From assembly GCA_002407045.1 (NCBI GenBank), contig DHKB01000032.1, positions 1 through 23,715 on the forward strand: DNA of 23,715 bases, written 5' to 3'. Source of the DNA: Candidatus Bruticola papionis. GTDB taxonomy: Bacteria; Vulcanimicrobiota; Xenobia; Xenobiales; Xenobiaceae. Below, in pieces: positions 14,543-22,772 of the stretch. Positions within the stretch are counted from its first letter, which is position 1. Each line of letters starts with the position of its first letter. The notes below the pieces were generated by a model. That model was not told the origin of the DNA, searched no databases, and was given only the letters and a program-made list of their open reading frames with translations. Both the position numbers and the translations under genes were made by a program.

Positions 14543-17176
14543 TTATTTGCTGTGGTGCATGATAACTTTACGAATCATATCGATAGGAATAACCAAGAAA
14601 GCTAACCCAAAGCATACAGCCCAAGTTTGCATAGTAAGAGGTTCAACGCTTAAAGCTACGCCACCAAATTCAACAAAGAGGAACTGGATAACGAAGATCG
14701 CGCCCATAACCAGCAAGAAGTTAGGGTTAAGACCTAAGCCCTTGAAGGTGTTGATATGTACGGTTCTAGCATTGAAACCGTTGAAAGTAATAGCCATCAT
14801 GAAAGTAGCAAAGAGAGCCGACTTCAGATAAGTGGTATCGGGAGCAGCAATATTGATGCAACCGAACCAATCCCAAACGGCCGGGCAGAAACGAATTGCC
14901 AAGCAAAGAGCGGTAATATAGAACGCGCTGATAAGCACTTCTATAAACATATCCTTGCTGACGATACTGGCTGAACGAGGAATAGGCTTCTCTTGCATAT
15001 ACTCTTTCAAAGCAGGTTCGCTGCCGAAAGCAATGGCCGCCAAAGTATCCATAGCCAAGTTGACTAAGAGCAATTGAATTACGGTCATCATGACATTTTC
15101 ACCCATCATCGGGCCGATGAAGCAAGTGAGTACAGCCGCTACATTTACTGTCAACTGGAAGATGAGGAACTTGCGAATACTCTTAAACATAGTACGGCCA
15201 TAAAGAATAGCCTTTTCAATGGATAAGAAGTTGTCGTCCAGAATGGTAATATCGCCAGCTTCTTTGGCTACTTCAGTACCGCTTCCCATAGCGAAACCAA
15301 CGTCGGCTTTTTTCAAAGCGGGAGAATCGTTGACGCCGTCACCGGTCATACCTACAACTAAGTTGAGCTCTTGAGCAATGCGCACTAAACGGCTCTTGTC
15401 AGTAGGCAAAGCGCGAGCAATGACGCGCAAGTTGGGCAAGATCTTTTTAAGTTCTTCGTCACTCTTCTCGCCCATTTCGGCAGAAGTTAAAGCAACGTGC
15501 TCGGGCTGGGTAAGTAAGCCAGCTTCCTTGGCGATAGCCACAGCGGTTTCTTTGCGGTCACCAGTAACCATAACCACCTGGATGCCAGCATTTTGTACTT
15601 CCTTGATAGCATCTATAGCTTCTTGACGCACGTTGTCACGGATGCTGATAACGCACAACAAAGTGAGATTTTCGTCATCCTTTTCGCCTTCGACTTTAGC
15701 GACAGCCAATAAGCGCATGGAGCGTCCGGCCTGGGTGTCAATATAGGAAGTAATAGTCTCTTTATCAGTGAAGGGCTGAACGATGCCATTTTCGTCAACA
15801 AAGCTATCGCAACGAGCGATAATCTTTTCCGGAGCGCCTTTGACAAAAGTAACCAACTTACCGTCGCGATGTACAGTTACACTAGAGCTCTTCTTATTAG
15901 AGTCGAAAGCATTGAAAGCTTTGACGCTACTCTTGTCGATAGACTCAGCTTCTTGAGCCTCAATTAAATAGGCCATCAAAGCGCGGTCGGTGCTGTTGCC
16001 GCCAATAACGTTGCCATTGCTGGCAGAAGCACTATTGTTGATGCCGACACCAGCGACGATATCGGTACGCAGAGCAACGTTAACTTCACTCAAAGAAGAG
16101 AAAGTTTTGACGACATTTCCAGTAGCCATTTCCACTACGGAAAGGCGACCTTCGGTGATAGTTCCGGTCTTATCGCTGAAAAGTAAGCTCAAGCTACCGG
16201 CAGTTTCCAAACCGTTAATTTTGCGAACCAATACATTATCTTTGGCCATTTTTAAACTCTGGAAAGAGAGCAAAATGGAGGTAAGCATAGGCAAACCCTC
16301 GGGAACGGCGCAAACGATAATGGTAACGGCTACGGTAATGGCGTTGATAAGCAATCTGACCCATTCATAGAACCCCTGGGGAAGCTCACCGGAAATGAAA
16401 GTTTTGGCCAAAATGCCCAAAACGATAGCGATAGCGCCAATATAACCGAAAGTGGAGATTTGCTGAGCCAATTTGCCGAGTTTAACTTGCAAAGGAGTCT
16501 CGCGAGTATCTTCCTGAACTTCCAAGGCCAACTCACCGAAGAGAGTCTTATCGCCGACAACTTTAACTTCCATATGAGCTTCGCCACCGCAAACTACGGT
16601 ACCGCGATAAGCATAGTGGAGGTTAAGTAAGTCTTTAATATCGTATTTCTTCTCGGATTCATCAGCCACAGGTCGCTTGGTAGCCTCTTCAGTCTCACCA
16701 TTCAAAGCAGCCTGATCGACTTTGATTTCGCCTTCGACAATTTCACCATCGGCAGGAAGCTTATCACCAGCCTGGAGGAAAACGATGTCGCCGACAACGA
16801 TTTCGCTGACATGCACTTCAATGAGCTTGCCGTCACGAACTACTTTGGCCATTTCTTTGGCTTCTTCTTCAGCTTTCAAAGCCGAAGCTTTGCCTTCTTG
16901 CTTACTTTCACTGATAGAAGATACGCCGTTAGCAATAATAATGGCTACTAAAATACCTACAGGCTCAAACCATTCGGCCTGTTTCATAAACCATAATATT
17001 ACCTGAATTGCTAAAGCAACGCACAGAATAATAATCATAGGATCCTTGAAGCCTTCAAGGATCTTTTTCCATAACGGATCCGGTGGGATTTGTGTTAAAA
17101 CGTTGGATCCGTGCTCTTTCCGACTAGCCTCAACCTGAGACGCAGTCAAACCTTGTTTAAAATTCATAAAGGACAT
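14543..17176 (-). CDS. P-type Ca2+-transporting ATPase (type IIB, PMCA-like)
   Basis: 877 residues, the length of bacterial P2-type Ca2+ pumps, which use ATP to export Ca2+ across the cytoplasmic membrane. Landmarks in order: A-domain VGDIVFLQAGDKLPADG (128-144); actuator loop ALNGETEEA (157-165), with Asn where most relatives have the Thr of TGES but Glu161 kept; membrane-4 calcium motif VPEGLPM (291-297); phosphorylation motif DKTGT with Asp335; nucleotide-binding KGAPE (446-450); hinge VTGDRKETAVAIAKEAG and TGDGVNDSPALKKADVG (611-627); and membrane-6 VNLAMDTLAAIAFGSEP with Asn706 and Asp710, equivalents of the Asn/Asp pair that binds Ca2+ in PMCA-type pumps. The pattern NLxMDTLA is PMCA-like rather than Na+/K+ or Mg2+. 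AGGGA lies 6 bases before the ATG. It is divergent from the TerD cluster across a 407-bp regulatory region. Confidence 0.95.
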   Translation of the reverse strand: MSFMNFKQGLTASQVEASRKEHGSNVLTQIPPDPLWKKILEGFKDPMIIILCVALAIQVILWFMKQAEWFEPVGILVAIIIANGVSSISESKQEGKASALKAEEEAKEMAKVVRDGKLIEVHVSEIVVGDIVFLQAGDKLPADGEIVEGEIKVDQAALNGETEEATKRPVADESEKKYDIKDLLNLHYAYRGTVVCGGEAHMEVKVVGDKTLFGELALEVQEDTRETPLQVKLGKLAQQISTFGYIGAIAIVLGILAKTFISGELPQGFYEWVRLLINAITVAVTIIVCAVPEGLPMLTSILLSFQSLKMAKDNVLVRKINGLETAGSLSLLFSDKTGTITEGRLSVVEMATGNVVKTFSSLSEVNVALRTDIVAGVGINNSASASNGNVIGGNSTDRALMAYLIEAQEAESIDKSSVKAFNAFDSNKKSSSVTVHRDGKLVTFVKGAPEKIIARCDSFVDENGIVQPFTDKETITSYIDTQAGRSMRLLAVAKVEGEKDDENLTLLCVISIRDNVRQEAIDAIKEVQNAGIQVVMVTGDRKETAVAIAKEAGLLTQPEHVALTSAEMGEKSDEELKKILPNLRVIARALPTDKSRLVRIAQELNLVVGMTGDGVNDSPALKKADVGFAMGSGTEVAKEAGDITILDDNFLSIEKAILYGRTMFKSIRKFLIFQLTVNVAAVLTCFIGPMMGENVMMTVIQLLLVNLAMDTLAAIAFGSEPALKEYMQEKPIPRSASIVSKDMFIEVLISAFYITALCLAIRFCPAVWDWFGCINIAAPDTTYLKSALFATFMMAITFNGFNARTVHINTFKGLGLNPNFLLVMGAIFVIQFLFVEFGGVALSVEPLTMQTWAVCFGLAFLVIPIDMIRKVIMHHSK

Positions 17177-17583
17177 TATTCCCTTTCTGATTTTTTAGCA
17201 CGACAAAGTAGCTGACCAAACCAAATGCTATAGGCATAGAGCCACCTACAAAAAAAATGTAAAGCGCCGATTATAGATGTTCTTGGACATCTGTTTCTTA
17301 GAACCAGCTGACTTGGGTCTATTCTATGCCTATTCTTTAACTACTTTTATTTTTTCAAAAAAAGATATATGTCAGCACTGCAAAAAGCCTAAAGACCCAC
17401 TAATAAGATAGTGGACAAACTATTTAGACTTAAGTAAAGACCTAAACAAAGCACAGACGTGCTAAAGAGGAAAATAAGATAAGGATTTAGCCCTCAAAAG
17501 TAGAAAGTTTTAATAGCGTTTTTTTAGCATCGAAATCAATACCGGGCAAAAAAAGTATCACTTAAACAAACGGAGCGGGCATA
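17177..17583. other. Divergent control region of the Ca2+/Ter island
   Basis: 407 bases without a gene between the ATPase (minus) and the first TerD-vWA gene (plus). It contains a nested pair of inverted repeats (17230-17333), a minus-strand TATAAT (17275-17270) and a third dyad, CCACTA-ATAAGA-TAGTGG (17397-17414). A/T-rich tracts follow. GGAG (17572-17575) is the ribosome-binding site of the plus-strand gene. No confident plus-strand promoter was identified. Confidence 0.55.
17230..17333. promoter_or_regulatory. Nested inverted repeats with a TATAAT overlapping the inner dyad
   Basis: Outer arms ATAGGCATAGA (17230-17240) and TCTATGCCTAT (17323-17333) are perfectly complementary over 11 bp. 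The inner dyad AGATGTTCTTGGACATCT (17275-17292) is nearly concentric. On the minus strand TATAAT occupies 17275-17270, so the dyad covers the place of the -35/-10 spacer of a promoter firing toward the ATPase, while no consensus -35 follows. That layout fits a site for a dimeric regulator. Confidence 0.5.
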
Positions 17584-18951
17584 ATGGAAGTACAGCGTGG
17601 TTTTAGGGATAAGCTTAGCAAATATATCGATACTAATAGCACTTTTGAAGTAATCATACAAACAATAGGCAATGCAGAATACGATTACAGTTGTTTCGGG
17701 GTGGACGCTCAAAGTAAGCTGTCAGACGATCGTTATATGGTTTTTTATAATCAAATTTCTTCTCCTAAAGGAGAAGTTAGTTATCAAGGCGACGGCCGTA
17801 GCGCAAAATTTATTGTAAAGCTGAGTAAATTGCCCGATTCCATAAATAAACTGGCCTTTACCGTAAGTATTGATGGCGATAGCGATATGAGCAAGATTCA
17901 ATCGCATCAACTTTCTATTGTGCAAAACGGGCGCCATGTTCTTAATTTTAAACTTCAAGGAACCGACTTTAGAAAAGAAACTTCCCTTATTTCGGCAGAA
18001 ATTTACAAAAAAGGCGAATGGCGTTTTGCAGCTATAGGCAGCGGCTTTAATGGCGGTTTGGGAGATTTGTTGCGCAACTATGGCGGCGAAGAAGCTACAG
18101 AAGAGCAATCAGCTCAAACTTCCGCTCCTGTTGTCACGCCTCCTCAGCAAAATAAACAAGTAGAATCCCAACAACTGCAAAGAAAGGCACAGCCCAACCG
18201 AACTACAACTGCACCAGCCCCTGCTCCGCGAGCCTTTACCCCAGCTGCAGGAGTTTCTCACCCAGCCAGTGCTCCCGTATCGACAAATAATGCTATGCTC
18301 AACGGAGCGGTGCAAAATTTGAGAAAAGTTTTGCCAAGCCTAAATTTAGCACAATGTCGCGCTCGCATTGTCTTGGTTGTAGAAGCTTCTCAACAAACGG
18401 CCCAATATTTTTCCAATGGCTCTATGCAAAACTTAATCACCAAAGTGCTTCCTTTAGCTTTGCAATTTAGCAACAATGCTCAGTTGGAGTATTGGCTTTA
18501 CGGCAGCCGTCCCAAAAAAATGTTTCCTATTGGAGAAAGAAATTATGCTTCCGCTATTCCCAACGATTGGGGCAGCTTGATGTGGTCTTTAGGAGAAAAC
18601 AAATCAGAGACTACAGCTATGACTGAAGTTTTATCAAGTTGTCAGCCTTTTAATATGCCCTCTTACATTTTATTCATAACTAGCGGAAACACAGCTTTAA
18701 ATAACCAAATAGAACAAATGGTAGCCTATTCGTCACAATTCCCTGTATTTTGGCAATTTTTAGGTATGGGCAGCAATCGATACGGAATCTTCGAAAACAT
18801 AACCAATTTGTCTGGTTCGACTGTATGTAATGCAAAATTTGCTGCTATTAGCGGCTTTTCTCAAAATTCTACTCCTGAATTATATAAATTTTTGCTGAGC
18901 GACTTTGCCAAATGGCGTAAAGAAGCAACCAAAATAGGCATAGTCTCTTAG
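17584..18951 (+). CDS. TerD-domain protein with C-terminal vWA-like domain lacking MIDAS
   Basis: 455 residues. Residues about 1-168 form a divergent TerD domain of the type found in TerF-like proteins: QRGFRDKLSKYID, then YDYSCFGVDAQSKLSDDRYMVFYNQ, and FAAIGSGFNGGLGDLLRNYGGEE at its end. A low-complexity Gln/Pro/Ala linker (about 171-240) follows. The C-terminus (about 250-455) aligns throughout with the vWA domain of the paralog at 19820 (for example RARIVLVVE, LPLALQF, YWLYG, PVFWQFLGMGS). The metal-binding DxSxS is replaced by Glu267-Ala-Ser269-Gln-Gln271, and the downstream SDGG aspartate is Ser367. It is therefore unlikely to bind Mg2+ at a MIDAS. GGAG lies 8 bases before the ATG. It is first of four TerD-domain genes on this strand and lies 62 bases before the next. 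Confidence 0.88.
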   Translation: MEVQRGFRDKLSKYIDTNSTFEVIIQTIGNAEYDYSCFGVDAQSKLSDDRYMVFYNQISSPKGEVSYQGDGRSAKFIVKLSKLPDSINKLAFTVSIDGDSDMSKIQSHQLSIVQNGRHVLNFKLQGTDFRKETSLISAEIYKKGEWRFAAIGSGFNGGLGDLLRNYGGEEATEEQSAQTSAPVVTPPQQNKQVESQQLQRKAQPNRTTTAPAPAPRAFTPAAGVSHPASAPVSTNNAMLNGAVQNLRKVLPSLNLAQCRARIVLVVEASQQTAQYFSNGSMQNLITKVLPLALQFSNNAQLEYWLYGSRPKKMFPIGERNYASAIPNDWGSLMWSLGENKSETTAMTEVLSSCQPFNMPSYILFITSGNTALNNQIEQMVAYSSQFPVFWQFLGMGSNRYGIFENITNLSGSTVCNAKFAAISGFSQNSTPELYKFLLSDFAKWRKEATKIGIVS

Positions 18952-19013
18952 CATAGGCATCTATCCATCTGGCTTCAGAAACCTTATTTAAAGATATAAA
19001 AAAGAGAGGCAAA

Positions 19014-19745
19014 ATGGAAATACAGCGCGGCTTCAGAACTAAATTGAGAAACTACCTGGATATTTCTCAGGAGTTTACGTTGGAATTACAAATTTCCGGT
19101 CCAGTGCAATGCAGCTACTGTTGTATGGCCGTAACTTCGGAAGGCGTTCCTTATTGCAGCGACTATATACTGTGGAGCGGCCACACCAATTCCCCCAAAA
19201 ACGAAGTAGTTTACCAAGATACGGAACAAGGCGCCGTTTGCACTATCAATTTGCCACTCATACCTACTCAAATAAAAAAATTAGTTTTCCTTATAAACAT
19301 TGAAGACGATCACGTTATGAGTGATATAGCTTGGCAAAAAGCTGAACTTAAACAAAACGGAAAGAGCATTTTCGTTTTTCATCTTCAGGGCAACAATTTT
19401 AAACGGGAAAAGCTAATCGTATGCTGTGAAGTTTATAAGAAGAGTAATGAATGGCGCCTGGCGGCTTTAAGCTGCGGCTACAATAAAACTATAAGTGAGA
19501 TTGTCGAAGAGAAGAAGGCTAATTCGACGCATGGTAGCCCTGACACATATGCTGCTGGCCAGACGACTTATTCTGTCAACAAACAAAAAAAATCAAAGTC
19601 GCGCCAAGCAGCTCTTACCATAAAAGGTCATATCTTGGCAGAGCCTTTTTCCGCCGAGGCCAAAGTTAGAAAAAGCACTTCTACTAAGATACTACCAACT
19701 AAAGTCATTCCTATTCCCATCAAGAGGAAAAATAAAAATCATTAA
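19014..19745 (+). CDS. Divergent TerD-domain protein with basic C-terminal tail
   Basis: 243 residues. Residues about 1-165 are a TerD domain related to its neighbours (IQRGFRTKLRNYLDISQEF at the start and FHLQGNNFKREKLIVCCEVYKK near the end) but strongly diverged. The conserved KLSDDRYMVFYNQ stretch has become GVPYCSDYILWSGHTN, and the final GFNGGLGDLLR motif has become GYNKTISEIVEE. It is unusually cysteine-rich (CSYCCM, VCCE). Instead of a vWA domain it ends in a Lys/Arg-rich, probably disordered tail of about 75 residues (KQKKSKSRQ, PIPIKRKNKNH), which might bind nucleic acid or acidic membranes. AGAGAGG lies a few bases before the ATG. It has the look of a duplicated copy that has lost its second domain. 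Function unknown. Confidence 0.82.
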   Translation: MEIQRGFRTKLRNYLDISQEFTLELQISGPVQCSYCCMAVTSEGVPYCSDYILWSGHTNSPKNEVVYQDTEQGAVCTINLPLIPTQIKKLVFLINIEDDHVMSDIAWQKAELKQNGKSIFVFHLQGNNFKREKLIVCCEVYKKSNEWRLAALSCGYNKTISEIVEEKKANSTHGSPDTYAAGQTTYSVNKQKKSKSRQAALTIKGHILAEPFSAEAKVRKSTSTKILPTKVIPIPIKRKNKNH

Positions 19746-19819
19746 GCTAATTTATACCTAATACACCATGTAGGTAAAAGACTGAAAAGGATTCTATTTA
19801 TCTGAAGGAGACTCTATTT

Positions 19820-21139
19820 ATGAATATGCAGCGCGGCTTTAGAGACAAATTAGAAAAGTACCTTGATGTAAAGCAAACCTTCCAAGTAATTATGGATATA
19901 AAAGGGCAAGCAGAATATGACTGTTGTTGCTTTGGTGTTGATAAAGATGAGAAGCTTTCCGACGATCGTTATATGGTTTTTTATAACCAGCCTACTTCCC
20001 CCCAAAATGAACTCAGCCTCAGCAAGAAAGGCGGTCGCTCTGAATTTACTATTGACTTAAGTCGGTTACCTGACTTTATAAACAAAATAGTATTTACTGT
20101 TAGCATAGACGCCAATAGCTCAAGCTGTATGGGCAAAATAGCCTCACATGAAGTGTATGTTGCCCAAAGTGGTCAACCAGTACTGGAGCTTAGACTGACA
20201 GGCAAAGACTTTACCAAAGAAAAGGCCATTATTTCTATTGAAATTTACAAAAAGGATGTTTGGCGCTTAGCAGCTGTGGCTAGGGGCTTCTTTGGCGGAC
20301 TAGGAGATTTATTGCGCCATTTCGGCGGCGAAGAACTTACGGAAAGCAACTCGGAGCCAGTTCAGTCGGCAGCAGCACCTCTCTCTCCTGAACCAGTCGT
20401 TGCTGAAATGCCTTCAGAAAAAGCGCCAGAATCGTCAGCCAAGTTTAAGGTCTCTTTAGAGAAAAAAATAGAAAAAGAAGCCCCCCAATTAGTTTCCTTA
20501 GCTAAAACATTTACAGTTTCACTAAAAAAGAACAAACTTGAAGATTGCCGCGCCAAAGTTGCCTTGGTATTAGATATGTCCGGCTCGATGTCATTTCGCT
20601 ACCAAAGCGGTATGGTTCAAGAATTTGTCAATAGAGTTGTGCCTGTAGCTGTTCAGTTTGACGATGATGGTGAATTTGATTGCTGGTTCTTCGGTGACAG
20701 TTACAAGCGGGTGCCCTCTGTCAATTTGCGCAACTATAAAGACGCTGTTCCCGAGAATTGGTTCAATGTGATGAGAGGCTTGGGATTTGTAAATAATGAA
20801 CCAGAAGTAATGTTAGATGTTTTGAGCACTTTCAAAGACTCTAAAGAGCCCGTTTACGTTATCTTCCTTAGCGATGGTGGCATAAGCCAGACTCAAGAAA
20901 TCCAAAAAATTCTGATTGAATCGTCTAAATATCCTATTTTCTGGCAATTCGTAGGTATAGGCGGTAAGATGTACGGCATATTGGAGCAACTTGATACCAT
21001 GTCAGGCAGATATGTCGATAATGCCAATTTCTTTGCTTTAGATGATTTGCATGATATTAGTGATGCAGAGTTATACGATCGTATGCTTAAAGAGTTTCCT
21101 CTTTGGCTTAAGGAAATAAAAAAGCTAGGCATGATTTAG
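19820..21139 (+). CDS. TerD-vWA fusion protein with intact MIDAS (TerF-like)
   Basis: 439 residues. The N-terminal TerD domain (about 1-171) carries QRGFRDKLEKYLD, YDCCCFGVDKDEKLSDDRYMVFYNQ and GFFGGLGDLLRHFGGEE. A Pro/Glu/Lys linker (172-240) follows. The C-terminal von Willebrand A domain (about 245-439) starts RAKVALVLDMSGSMSFRY with a complete metal-ion-dependent adhesion site, Asp252-x-Ser254-x-Ser256, and a downstream FLSDGG (Asp352). The same domain order occurs in TerF of tellurite-resistance plasmids, where vWA proteins are thought to assemble Ter complexes. GAAGGAG lies just before the ATG at 19820; a second ATG two codons on is an alternative. It is the active-site-intact counterpart of the paralog at 17584. 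No signal peptide, so it is predicted cytoplasmic. Confidence 0.92.
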   Translation: MNMQRGFRDKLEKYLDVKQTFQVIMDIKGQAEYDCCCFGVDKDEKLSDDRYMVFYNQPTSPQNELSLSKKGGRSEFTIDLSRLPDFINKIVFTVSIDANSSSCMGKIASHEVYVAQSGQPVLELRLTGKDFTKEKAIISIEIYKKDVWRLAAVARGFFGGLGDLLRHFGGEELTESNSEPVQSAAAPLSPEPVVAEMPSEKAPESSAKFKVSLEKKIEKEAPQLVSLAKTFTVSLKKNKLEDCRAKVALVLDMSGSMSFRYQSGMVQEFVNRVVPVAVQFDDDGEFDCWFFGDSYKRVPSVNLRNYKDAVPENWFNVMRGLGFVNNEPEVMLDVLSTFKDSKEPVYVIFLSDGGISQTQEIQKILIESSKYPIFWQFVGIGGKMYGILEQLDTMSGRYVDNANFFALDDLHDISDAELYDRMLKEFPLWLKEIKKLGMI

Positions 21140-21196
21140 TTAACAAGTAAAGCTGTTTAGTTATAAGTTTTTGTTCAGAAAGGAACTGATAATTTT

Positions 21197-22756
21197 ATGG
21201 ATATTAAACGCGGTTTTAGAGACAAGTTAGAAAAATACTTAAACTTGCAAGAGAGTTTTGAAGTAGAGATGAGCGTTCAAGGGAAAGCGGTCTACGATTA
21301 TTGTTGCTTTGGTGTAGATTCTGAAGATAAGCTTTCCGACGATCGCTACATGATATTTTACAATCAACCTTTTTCTCCCAAAAGAGAGATAAGTTATAAC
21401 CGAGTTAACAATTCTGCGATTTTTACTGTAAAGTTATTTGCTCTTCCCACGTCAATTGAGCGCATTGTCTTTACTGTTAGTATAGATGGCAGCGGAACGA
21501 TGGGAAAAATCGATCATCACAAAGTTTGTCTCAAACAGAAAGGACAAGAAGTTCTTTCCTTACTTTTGCGCGGCCAAGATTTCAAATTAGAAAAAGCCAT
21601 CATTTCTTTGGAAATTTATCGCAAAGGAGTTTGGCGCGTAGGTGTTATTGCTCAAGGCTTTAACGGCGGCTTAGGTGATTTATTGCGCAATTACGGTGGC
21701 GAAGAGCTGGTAGAAGCTACCGATACAGTCGTTCCTATTCCACAAATGAATAATTCTTGGGCAACTAATACAAATTTGAGCGCCAATTTGCCAACTTCTG
21801 CGCCAGCACGCCCTTCGGCAACTAGCACTCAGTCTGAAAATAGGCAGCCCTTCCAGCCTTTGCCTAAGCCGGAACCAGTAGCCAACTTAGAAAATGGTAC
21901 TAATCTTCCCCACTCAGTAGCAGCTGCTAGAGCAGCTGGGCCTACCCCTTCTTGGTCAGTAGCCAGTCAAGCAGCTGCAACTACTCCATCTTCTACTTCA
22001 GCTTCTCCCGCGCAACCGACTCTAACTGCCCAAGTAGCAGATGCACGACCAGTAGCTATGGATCAAAGCTCAACAGTATCACCGGCAGTTACGCTTAAAC
22101 CAGCCAATGAGGAAGCTCCCGCTACCCTGAGCACCTCCAAAGCCCTTAAGCCTGTAAGCTTGAAAAAAGGCCAGAAAGTTAGTTTGGAAAAAAATGGCGG
22201 CGGCCAATTGAAAAAAGCTATGATTGGCTTAGGTTGGGATGAAGCTGAAGAAGTAAAAAACTACTACGATAATTTTGACTGTGATGCTTCAGTTATAGCT
22301 TGCCAAGGCAGCCGTTTAGTACGCCATGAAGACTTAGTTTATTTCCAAAACTTGCATCATGATTCCGGTTGTATTGTCCACATGGGAGACAACTTAACTG
22401 GCGAAGGCGAAGGCGATTGCGAGCAAATTTACATAGATCTTGACAATTTGCCTAAAGTGTACGATCGTTTGATAGTAGTTGCTAATATTTATCAAGCTAA
22501 AAAGCGGCAGCAGCATTTTGGTATGATAAATAATTCCTATATCAGGATTTGCGACGCCGACTCCAATAAAGAACTATGCCGTTTTGAACTTTCCCATAAG
22601 TACGATGGCATGACGGCTATGTTATTTGGAGAATTGGTACGTAAAGAAAAAGGTTGGGAATTTAAAGCTCTGGGAGAAGGAACCCAGGATGGATCTATCA
22701 GAACTTTGGCTCGCAGATGCATGGAAAACATCTGGAAAAGCCCAGTTTGTCTGTAA
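21197..22756 (+). CDS. Double TerD-domain protein with long disordered linker
   Basis: 519 residues. The first TerD domain (about 1-171) is of the same divergent type as its three upstream neighbours (KRGFRDKLEKYLN, KLSDDRYMIFYNQ, GFNGGLGDLLRNYGGEE). Residues about 172-315 form a Pro/Ala/Ser/Thr-rich linker, almost certainly disordered. The second domain (about 318-512) is a canonical TerD: SLKKGQKVSLEKNG, MIGLGWDEAEE, the acidic segment FDCDASV (Asp361, Asp363), and the calcium loop GDNLTGEGEGDCE (397-409), ending EFKALGEGTQDGSI. The usual final FNGGL is replaced by TQDGS. It could bridge two Ter partners or two Ca2+-binding sites. AAAGGAAC lies just upstream of the ATG. The downstream gene begins 16 bases after the stop, so cotranscription is likely. 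Confidence 0.9.
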   Translation: MDIKRGFRDKLEKYLNLQESFEVEMSVQGKAVYDYCCFGVDSEDKLSDDRYMIFYNQPFSPKREISYNRVNNSAIFTVKLFALPTSIERIVFTVSIDGSGTMGKIDHHKVCLKQKGQEVLSLLLRGQDFKLEKAIISLEIYRKGVWRVGVIAQGFNGGLGDLLRNYGGEELVEATDTVVPIPQMNNSWATNTNLSANLPTSAPARPSATSTQSENRQPFQPLPKPEPVANLENGTNLPHSVAAARAAGPTPSWSVASQAAATTPSSTSASPAQPTLTAQVADARPVAMDQSSTVSPAVTLKPANEEAPATLSTSKALKPVSLKKGQKVSLEKNGGGQLKKAMIGLGWDEAEEVKNYYDNFDCDASVIACQGSRLVRHEDLVYFQNLHHDSGCIVHMGDNLTGEGEGDCEQIYIDLDNLPKVYDRLIVVANIYQAKKRQQHFGMINNSYIRICDADSNKELCRFELSHKYDGMTAMLFGELVRKEKGWEFKALGEGTQDGSIRTLARRCMENIWKSPVCL

Positions 22757-22772
22757 AAATAGATTGGTATAG

